5,553 bases of DNA from Acidobacteriota bacterium. Its GTDB lineage: Bacteria > Acidobacteriota > Polarisedimenticolia > Gp22-AA2. The position numbers and the translations under genes are program-made. Positions within the stretch are counted from its first letter, which is position 1. Every line of letters begins with the position of its first letter. This document shows positions 1-4,254 of the stretch, one piece after another. The stretch lies in contig JACOUZ010000307.1 in the NCBI GenBank assembly GCA_016177515.1, positions 1-5,553 of the forward strand, in the 5' to 3' direction. The notes under the pieces are model-generated. The model was not told the origin of the DNA and did no database searches. It saw nothing but the letters and a program-made list of their open reading frames with translations.

Positions 1-276
1 CTGGTCCTTCTGATCGTGGTCCTCGTGGGCGTCTGGCTCGGCGTGAACTACGTGAGGACGGGGCAGTTCTCCTTCTTGCCGACCGCCCTCAGCGACGAGC
101 AACGGCTCGTCCGCGATCTCGAGCAGGAATTGATGCAGGTCAACAACCAGCTGGCCCAGTCCGGCCGGGCCGCGGGCATGACCGGCATGGGCACGACCGC
201 GGACGTGTCGGCGCTGATGGTGAAGAAGGAGAAGCTCGAGAAGCAGCTCGAAGCGGCGCGCAAGAAGATTAACTGA
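1..276 (+). CDS. Membrane-anchored coiled-coil protein, 3' part (5' end outside window)
   Basis: Frame 1 is open from the first base to the TGA at 274-276, giving 91 residues. The first 18 or so are strongly hydrophobic (LVLLIVVLVGVWLGVNYV) and look like a single transmembrane anchor, followed by R-T-G and a soluble part. Two charged, heptad-like stretches follow: about residues 31-48 (DEQRLVRDLEQELMQVNN region) and 75-91 (KKEKLEKQLEAARKK region). A Gly/Met/Thr-rich linker (AAGMTGMGTT) joins them. A GTG at 16 could serve as a start but would cut the membrane segment in half, so I infer that the true start lies before the window. I do not recognise the family. The layout (short N-terminal anchor plus coiled coil) recalls small scaffolding proteins such as FtsB/FtsL, but no diagnostic motif supports that. 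The last 8 bases overlap the convergent acetyltransferase gene. Confidence 0.7.
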   Translation: MVLLIVVLVGVWLGVNYVRTGQFSFLPTALSDEQRLVRDLEQELMQVNNQLAQSGRAAGMTGMGTTADVSALMVKKEKLEKQLEAARKKIN

Positions 277-1276
277 CGTCGAGCTCGAAGATCCGGCAGT
301 CCTCCTCGCGCGCGAAAGGCGGCGGCGCAACCCCGGGATGAAGCGGCAGCAGCATCGGGATCCTGTCTTTCCGGCGCCGCTCCGAGGCGGGATAGAGCGG
401 CCCGAGCGTCAGCGCCCCGGGCATCCGCCATCCCTCGATCCTCTGGAGAAGCCGCCGCCGCGCCCAGACCAGGGCGCTCCAGAAGAGATCGGCCAGGCCG
501 TCCTCCGCGCCCCGGCGTGCCCCGTGCTCCCGCCAGCGCAGCGTCGGCGGGGCCGCCTCGAGCAGCACGTACGCTGCGATGCGCCCCTGCCTCTCGATGA
601 CCCAGAAGGGGCCCTCCTCCCCCCTGAAGCGCCGCCGCAGATCCCGCTCCAAGAGAACCTGCTCCCAGGCGCCGCCGCCGCGCTCGAGGCGCAATCTCTG
701 GCCGGCGGCCTCCTCGCGATGGATGTCCGCGATGCCGTCGAGGTCGCCGGGAAGCGCCGGCCGCAGGCCGGGCACGCGCGCCTCCGGATCGTCGCCCGCG
801 GCGGCCCAGGGCGGTTCCCTGGGCCAGGGCGCCGGCAGGACCGTCCGGCAGGCGGTCTCGCTTGCCGGGAGGGAGCGGAAACCCAGGCCGGCCCACAGTC
901 CCGCGCCACCCTCCGCCATCAGCAGGGCCAGGTGACAGCCTTCGGCGCGGGCCCGTGCGAGCGCCCCGGTGACGATCTGCGCGGCGTGGCCGCGCCCCCG
1001 CACCTCGGGAAAAGTGAACACGCCGTCCAGGCGCGCGATCCGGACCGGCCGGCCGTCGAGCCCGCCGGGGTGCCACCACGATCTCAAGGCGGCGGCGAGG
1101 TTGCCCAGGTCGTCGCAGCCGACCAGGAAGCGGCCGTGCTCCCGGCCCCAGGGCGATTCCATCAGCGCCAGGTTCAGGGCCAGGTGATCGTCGAGGCCGA
1201 GGCCGCCGCCCCACAGGCCGTGGGTGGCGCGCAGGACGCGCACCCTCTCGTCGCGGCTGGCGTCCCTGACCTGCAA
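269..1276 (-). CDS. GNAT-type N-acetyltransferase, tandem-GNAT (Eis-like) architecture
   Basis: This 335-aa protein probably transfers an acyl group from acetyl-CoA to an amine; the substrate is unknown. The N-terminal half is a GNAT fold. Its motif A is clear: strand LDGVFTFPEV (residues 83-92) runs into the acetyl-CoA pyrophosphate loop V-R-G-R-G-H-A (92-98) and helix AAQIVTGALARARAEG. A typical later strand CHLALLM (114-120) and G-L-W-A-G-L-G-F (126-133) follow. Residues 170-245 start like a second GNAT domain (LRPALPGDLDGIADIH, then FWVIERQGRIAAYVLL) but show no R/Q-x-x-G-x-G/A loop, so the second domain is probably degenerate. Eis proteins pair two GNAT domains with an SCP-like C-terminal domain; here the remaining ~90 residues look too short for that. 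I chose TTG at 1276: the second-codon-onward sequence QVRDASRDERVRVL is the usual first strand and helix of a GNAT, and AAGGA lies 9 nt upstream. The first internal ATG (Met39) would remove that helix. It lies 16 nt behind the peptidase gene, so the two are probably one operon. Confidence 0.82.
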   Translation of the reverse strand: MQVRDASRDERVRVLRATHGLWGGGLGLDDHLALNLALMESPWGREHGRFLVGCDDLGNLAAALRSWWHPGGLDGRPVRIARLDGVFTFPEVRGRGHAAQIVTGALARARAEGCHLALLMAEGGAGLWAGLGFRSLPASETACRTVLPAPWPREPPWAAAGDDPEARVPGLRPALPGDLDGIADIHREEAAGQRLRLERGGGAWEQVLLERDLRRRFRGEEGPFWVIERQGRIAAYVLLEAAPPTLRWREHGARRGAEDGLADLFWSALVWARRRLLQRIEGWRMPGALTLGPLYPASERRRKDRIPMLLPLHPGVAPPPFAREEDCRIFELDVS

Positions 1277-1295
1277 GGGGCCGGATCCTTCCTCA
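1277..1295 (-). promoter_or_regulatory. Ribosome-binding site for the TTG-started GNAT gene, overlapping the peptidase stop
   Basis: Reading the minus strand, the peptidase stop TGA (1295-1293) overlaps the purine run GAGGAAGGA (1294-1286). Nine bases then separate AAGGA from the TTG start at 1276. This supports the unusual start codon and suggests translational coupling: ribosomes finishing the peptidase stop on top of the next gene's binding site. Confidence 0.6.
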
Positions 1296-2960
1296 GAGCG
1301 GATAGGTGAAGACCACGTCGACCGGCACCTGCTCGATCCGCTTCAGCGTCTCCTGCACGCCCGGGTCCAGCCGGCCGTACTGCTGGATCAGGTCGCCGGC
1401 GCGGGCGTAGTCCCCGGTCGCCTCGATCTCCAGGAGCCGCTTCGCCAGCCCCGCGATCGCGGCATCGAACTTGCGCGGGTGGATCGAGAACTCCCCTCTC
1501 CTGCCATCGAGCTCGATCCCCTCCTCCGCCAGCAGATAGTTGAGCTGGACGGCGTTGGCGCGGCCGTGCGCGTCCTCGGTGCCGAAGCGGACCGAACGGA
1601 AGATCGAGGCGAGATACGTGGCGCGGTTCTCCTGCGCCTCCTCGTCGGTGAAGATCTCCTGCGCCACCAGGTACTGCATGTTGAAGATGCCCACCACGTC
1701 CGCCTTCGCCTCTTCGATCGCCGCGTACCTCTCCTTGAGCGCCCGGCGCACCGTCAGGTCCTTCCGGCCCGGGACGTAGTCGACCCCGAGCGTGTGGGAC
1801 AGCTCGTGCAGGATCACGTTGGTGACGAACGCTTCTCTGGTGACCAGGCGATGATCCTTCTTCGGCAGGAGGATCCGGGCGATGGGCAGAAGGATGGCGT
1901 CGAACTTGGCCTCCAGGACGTTCTTGTAGATCTGTTTCTTGGAGCCCTTTTCCTGGAGCACCCGCTCATCGTTGGGAAGGGACGCGGCGACCGTCTTGAT
2001 GCCGGCGTTGAAATCTCCCGAGAAGCGGACCACGTTGAGAATCTCGAGCACGTTGCCGCTGCCGGGGTTCGATTTCTTGAAGGCCGCCTCGACCGGCAGC
2101 GCCTGCGCCATCCCGGCGAGGTTTTGTCTGTAGACGTCGAGGGTGCCCGAGGCCTTCACGTCCTTCACGAGGGCGGCCCCCTCGTAGGACGCCTTCAGCC
2201 CCAGGAGCAGGTCGTCGTAGGTCTCGATCGGCCCGATCACCACGTCGAGAAGATTGTCTTGGACGTCCAGCCAGGCCGCGTCCGAGGCGTAGTAGTCGCC
2301 GCGCAGCAGGGCCTGCGAGCGCAGCGACAGGTAACGCCTGAGGCTGGGGCCTTCGACCAGGGCGGCGGCCTCCGCGAGGGCGCGCGACGCCGCCGCCAGA
2401 TCGTCGATGTAGGCCTTTTCGTACGGCACCGCCACGAGCGTCCCGTCGATCCGCCGGATCAGCGTGTTGATCTTCTCGAACTCCTCCTTCAGATCGGGGA
2501 AGTCCTGCACGCGCCGCTCGAACTCCTCCTTCGTCATGTCCTCGGGATAGAAGCCGGCCCCCGCCGGACGCGGCCCCGCGGGGGACCCGGCCGCCGTGAA
2601 GCGCTCGTTGTCCCTGCGGATGTCGAAAGGCCCGTAGTTGATGAACAGGAAATCCCGGTAGAGCCGCCCCACCGGTCCGGCGTCGGCCTCGAGAGCCCGG
2701 CGTGCTTCGAGCGCCTGGCGGCCCATCTGCTTCCAGTAGATCCCGTCCACCGCCTGAACCGCCGTTACGATCTTTCCGAGCGCTTCACGCTCGCGGGCGC
2801 CGAGGCCGGCCAGGTCGGCCTGCAGACGCACCGGGGCATAGGCCGCCAGGCGGGCGCGGATGTCATTTTCGTCATGGGAGCCGGGCGCCGCGGCGCCCAC
2901 GATCGAGGCGCACAGCAAGGCCCCGCCGGCCGTTCCCAGTCGTGCTGCCCGTGAACCCAC
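1293..2960 (-). CDS. Exported M49-like (dipeptidyl-peptidase III family) zinc metallopeptidase
   Basis: This is a predicted 555-aa zinc peptidase of the bacterial M49-like branch. Numbering is from the GTG at 2960. Seen: the zinc motif H385-E-L-S-H389 followed by T-L-G; a second motif E416-E-A-K-A-D421 supplying the third ligand; and a later D-A-H464-G-R-A-N segment. Upstream blocks match what I remember of bacterial and plant NUDX3-type M49 homologues: F-I-N-Y-G-P-F-D (106-113), F-Y-P-E-D-M-T-K-E-E-F (137-147), D-Y-Y-A-S-D-A-A-W (222-230) and V-I-G-P-I-E-T-Y-D-D (241-250). The C-terminus VPVDVVFTYPL also fits, so it looks full length. I chose GTG 2960 over an upstream start at 3110. GGAGG (2969-2965) sits 4 nt before it. 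The N-terminus then becomes a Sec signal peptide (R4, R7, hydrophobic 8-25, small residues near 22-27), while the 50 residues before it are low-complexity, promoter-bearing DNA. Classical DPP III is cytosolic and uses HExxxH; this one has HExxH and appears periplasmic. The substrate is unknown. Confidence 0.88.
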   Translation of the reverse strand: MGSRAARLGTAGGALLCASIVGAAAPGSHDENDIRARLAAYAPVRLQADLAGLGAREREALGKIVTAVQAVDGIYWKQMGRQALEARRALEADAGPVGRLYRDFLFINYGPFDIRRDNERFTAAGSPAGPRPAGAGFYPEDMTKEEFERRVQDFPDLKEEFEKINTLIRRIDGTLVAVPYEKAYIDDLAAASRALAEAAALVEGPSLRRYLSLRSQALLRGDYYASDAAWLDVQDNLLDVVIGPIETYDDLLLGLKASYEGAALVKDVKASGTLDVYRQNLAGMAQALPVEAAFKKSNPGSGNVLEILNVVRFSGDFNAGIKTVAASLPNDERVLQEKGSKKQIYKNVLEAKFDAILLPIARILLPKKDHRLVTREAFVTNVILHELSHTLGVDYVPGRKDLTVRRALKERYAAIEEAKADVVGIFNMQYLVAQEIFTDEEAQENRATYLASIFRSVRFGTEDAHGRANAVQLNYLLAEEGIELDGRRGEFSIHPRKFDAAIAGLAKRLLEIEATGDYARAGDLIQQYGRLDPGVQETLKRIEQVPVDVVFTYPL

Positions 2961-3006
2961 CTGTCCTCCGTCCCCGTGGCTCAAGCGCCAGCGCCTCGGT
3001 CCCGAG

Positions 3007-3022
3007 GGGCCGGACTGTAGCA
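3007..3022 (-). promoter_or_regulatory. Probable extended -10 promoter for the peptidase-GNAT operon
   Basis: On the minus strand TG-C-TACAGT (3022-3014) matches an extended -10 element, with 4 of 6 hexamer positions plus the TG. No good -35 is seen 16-18 bp upstream, which extended -10 promoters can tolerate. The predicted start is near 3007, giving a leader of about 46 nt before GTG 2960. The element shares TGCTAC and the terminal T with the candidate promoter of the TPR gene. Confidence 0.45.
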
Positions 3023-3048
3023 GACCCGGAGACCGGCTGGAAGCGGTT

Positions 3049-3077
3049 TTGACAAGCCTCATGCCTGAACCTATATT
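3049..3077 (+). promoter_or_regulatory. Near-consensus sigma-70 promoter for the HAMP gene
   Basis: TTGACA (3049-3054, a perfect -35) is followed after exactly 17 bp by TATATT (3072-3077, 5 of 6 to the -10 consensus). The A/T-rich run ATATTTT stands out in GC-rich surroundings. The predicted start is near 3084, giving a leader of about 38 nt before ATG 3122. This is the strongest promoter match in the window and implies constitutive housekeeping-sigma expression unless a repressor acts on it. Confidence 0.8.
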
Positions 3078-3088
3078 TTCCGCCGCAG

Positions 3089-3108
3089 GGCCGGCCCGCG
3101 CGCCGGCC
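3089..3108 (+). repeat. GC-only inverted repeat in the HAMP gene leader
   Basis: GGCCGGC (3089-3095) and GCCGGCC (3102-3108) are perfect complements around a 6-base loop. They would form a 7-bp all-G/C hairpin in the leader RNA, ending 4 nt before the GGAGAG ribosome-binding site (3113-3118). It might tune translation, but short GC inverted repeats are common by chance in DNA of this composition. Confidence 0.35.
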
Positions 3109-3121
3109 ACGCGGAGAGTCG

Positions 3122-3829
3122 ATGGGGTCTGGCAGCCGGCACACCGTGATGGACGGAATCGTCCACGAAGACTTCCCCGCGCCCGGCCGGCTGGCGCGCC
3201 TGGCGGATCGCATCCTGGGCCGGCGCCGTAAGTACGTGGTCGATCCGTCCTACCAGCTGCGCTCGGCGATCATCGCCGTCCTCGGCATGTCCTTCCTTCT
3301 GGTGTTCGCCGCCGCGCTGATCCACCTCCTCAGCGTCGAGAACAGGCACCTCCTCCGCAGCCGCGGGCCTATCGCCAGAGGGGCGGGCGACGTCCACGAC
3401 CTGCGCTCGGTTCTCTACCTCGTGGGGGTCGGGCTGTTCTTCGTGGCCGCCGTCTTCGCCATCGAGATTCTCGAGACGCACAAGACCGCCGGCGTCGTCT
3501 GCAAGATCACGGGCGGCCTGCGCGAGCTGGAGGCGGGCCGCTGGGGGGCGCGCGTGACGCTCCGCCGGCACGACAATTTCAAGGAGATGGAGGAGGCGTT
3601 CAACGCCGCCACGCGCGCCCTGCGCGGCCAGCTCGATCAGGACCTGCGCGGCCTGCAGGGGATCGAGGGCCAGATCCGACTGATCGCCCGCGAGTTCGAG
3701 TCGAACAACCGCGAAGGGGCTCTGGTGCTGCTGCGCCAGGTGGCCTCCGAGATGCAATCGTTCCGCGAGCGCAAGCGCAACCTGCTGGAGCACGCACCGG
3801 TCGCCCCCGGGGAGCGAAAAGAGTGTTGA
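3122..3829 (+). CDS. Two-transmembrane HAMP-domain protein without an output domain
   Basis: This 235-aa inner-membrane protein has a basic cytoplasmic N-terminus ending in RRRKYVVDPSYQLR (34-47), TM1 (about 48-70) and a short, ~26-residue external loop. TM2 follows (about 97-117), then a HAMP-like linker (about 118-170). The HAMP pattern shows as T-H-K-T-A-G at the TM2 exit, L-R-E-L-E-A-G-R-W about 14 residues on, and R-V-T-L-R-R-H-D-N-F-K-E-M-E-E-A-F-N for the connector and second helix. Residues 170-222 continue as charged helix, probably coiled coil (LDQDLRGLQGIEGQIRLIAR). HAMP domains normally relay a signal from a sensor to a kinase, cyclase or chemotaxis domain. None follows here and the external loop is too small to be a known sensor domain, so it may act through a partner protein. 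ATG 3122 is preferred because GGAGAG lies 3 nt upstream; ATG 3149 has no binding site. It has its own strong promoter. The molecular role is not known. Confidence 0.85.
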   Translation: MGSGSRHTVMDGIVHEDFPAPGRLARLADRILGRRRKYVVDPSYQLRSAIIAVLGMSFLLVFAAALIHLLSVENRHLLRSRGPIARGAGDVHDLRSVLYLVGVGLFFVAAVFAIEILETHKTAGVVCKITGGLRELEAGRWGARVTLRRHDNFKEMEEAFNAATRALRGQLDQDLRGLQGIEGQIRLIAREFESNNREGALVLLRQVASEMQSFRERKRNLLEHAPVAPGERKEC

Positions 3830-3854
3830 CAAGGGCCCGGCCGTGCGGTACTAG
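3826..3854 (+). promoter_or_regulatory. Candidate promoter for the cold-shock gene, overlapping the HAMP stop codon
   Basis: A perfect -35 TTGACA (3826-3831) overlaps the TGA stop of the HAMP gene. After 17 bp comes TACTAG (3849-3854), a weak -10 with 3 of 6 matches and no T at the last position. Both this -35 and the one at 3049 read TTGACAAG. The predicted start is near 3861, which is the first base of the terminator hairpin stem. The exact hexamer and ideal spacing support it; the poor -10 lowers confidence. Confidence 0.5.
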
Positions 3855-3860
3855 TTCGGA

Positions 3861-3893
3861 CCACAAGAGCCGTTGCTTTTGTGGATTTTTTTT
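3861..3893 (+). terminator. Intrinsic terminator hairpin with U8 tract between the HAMP gene and the cold-shock gene
   Basis: CCACAAGAGC (3861-3870) pairs with GCTTTTGTGG (3875-3884) over 10 bp, with one G-U wobble at position 7. It encloses a CGTT tetraloop (3871-3874). One A follows, then eight T (3886-3893). This is a complete Rho-independent terminator signature, and the T run is exceptional in such GC-rich DNA. It begins 31 nt after the HAMP stop, so it can end that transcript. It also lies upstream of the cold-shock ribosome-binding site with no room for another promoter between them, so the cold-shock mRNA probably contains it in its leader. Confidence 0.85.
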
Positions 3894-3914
3894 GTCTGGC
3901 GAGGAGGGTCCCCG

Positions 3915-4115
3915 GTGGCCAAGGGCAAGGTGAAGTGGTTCTACAACAGCAAGGGGTACGGCTTCATCCAGCAGGAGGATGGAACAGATATCTTCGTCCA
4001 CTTCTCCGCTATCAAGGGTGACGGGTACAAGACCCTGGAGGAAGGCCAGGCGGTCGAGTTCGAGGTCACGCAGGGACCGAAGGGCCTCCAGGCGGCCGAC
4101 GTTTCCAAGATCTGA
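3915..4115 (+). CDS. csp: Cold-shock protein, CspA family (single cold-shock domain)
   Basis: This 66-aa protein is the normal length for the family. It is a five-stranded beta barrel that binds single-stranded RNA and DNA and, in characterised members, melts RNA hairpins and can act as a transcription antiterminator. Seen: K-G-K-V-K-W-F at the N-terminus, RNP1 K13-G-Y-G-F-I-Q and RNP2 D25-I-F-V-H-F30. The family's S-A-I-K-G-D-G-Y-K-T-L-E-E-G-Q-A-V-E-F and closing G-P-K-G-L-Q-A-A-D-V are also present. The nucleic-acid-facing aromatics W8, Y15, F17, F27, H29, F30 and Y38 are all present. Position 10, often Asn after K-W-F, is Tyr here. GTG 3915 is the start: GAGGAGGG (3901-3908) is a strong binding site 6 nt upstream, and the usual M-A-K-G-K-V-K-W-F follows. 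The same frame runs upstream to a TTG at 3873, but those codons cross the terminator and are not coding. The leader has an intrinsic terminator and a U-rich tract, so attenuation is possible. Confidence 0.96.
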   Translation: MAKGKVKWFYNSKGYGFIQQEDGTDIFVHFSAIKGDGYKTLEEGQAVEFEVTQGPKGLQAADVSKI

Positions 4116-4144
4116 CCACTTCCAGGCCCCGGCGTCGGTGCCAT

Positions 4145-4215
4145 CGGGCCGGTCCGGCCCGGCCGCGGCGGCGCGGCACGGCCCGCCGGCGGCGGGGCTG
4201 CCGCGGACCGGCCTG
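4145..4215. repeat. Long GC-rich inverted repeat downstream of the cold-shock gene
   Basis: CGGGCCGGTCCG (4145-4156) pairs with CGGACCGGCCTG (4204-4215) over 12 bp with one G-U, around a 47-base loop of nearly pure G/C. The left arm can instead form a local hairpin, GGGCCG (4146-4151) with CGGCCC (4155-4160). There is no T tract, so this is not a standard intrinsic terminator. It could slow polymerase or protect the 3' end of the cold-shock mRNA. The rest of the 4116-4254 gap holds only the candidate promoter near 4240. The composition makes chance pairing a real alternative. Confidence 0.4.
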
Positions 4216-4236
4216 CGGCGGCCCGTTTCCACCGTG

Positions 4237-4254
4237 TGCTACGATGCTTGATCC
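4237..4254 (+). promoter_or_regulatory. Extended -10 promoter giving a leaderless or near-leaderless TPR mRNA
   Basis: TG-C-TACGAT (4237-4245) is an extended -10 element with 4 of 6 hexamer matches. No convincing -35 lies 17 bp upstream. The predicted start at about 4252 is only a few bases before ATG 4255. No purine-rich ribosome-binding site exists upstream of the ATG (the bases are GCTTGATCC), and an in-frame TGA at 4249-4251 rules out an earlier start. Confidence 0.5.

Noticed and set aside
279..288. Ten-base palindrome TCGAGCTCGA just past the convergent stops
   Set aside because: It has no loop and no T tract, so it is not a terminator, and a single short palindrome in coding DNA needs no special explanation.
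48..1214. 388-codon minus-strand frame, and a 323-codon plus-strand frame at 338-1309, over the acetyltransferase
   Set aside because: Both translate to Pro/Arg/Gly-rich low-complexity sequence. The 269-1276 minus frame carries the GNAT motif and explains the region.
1224..2954. 576-codon open frame on the plus strand, antisense to the peptidase gene
   Set aside because: It is the complementary-phase shadow of a GC-rich gene. Its translation is Arg/Gly/Asp/Leu-rich without any domain, while the minus strand encodes clear zinc-peptidase motifs.
2961..3110. Fifty-residue N-terminal extension of the peptidase from 3110
   Set aside because: It would bury the signal peptide, has no family similarity that I can see, and spans both divergent promoters. 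GTG 2960 has GGAGG just upstream.
3071..3832. 253-codon minus-strand frame opposite the HAMP gene
   Set aside because: It would run across the strong rightward promoter and has no ribosome-binding site or domain. The plus strand has membrane helices and HAMP features.
3873..3914. Fourteen-residue N-terminal extension of the cold-shock protein from TTG 3873
   Set aside because: These codons cover the terminator loop, the U8 tract and the ribosome-binding site. GTG 3915 gives the standard family N-terminus with ideal spacing.
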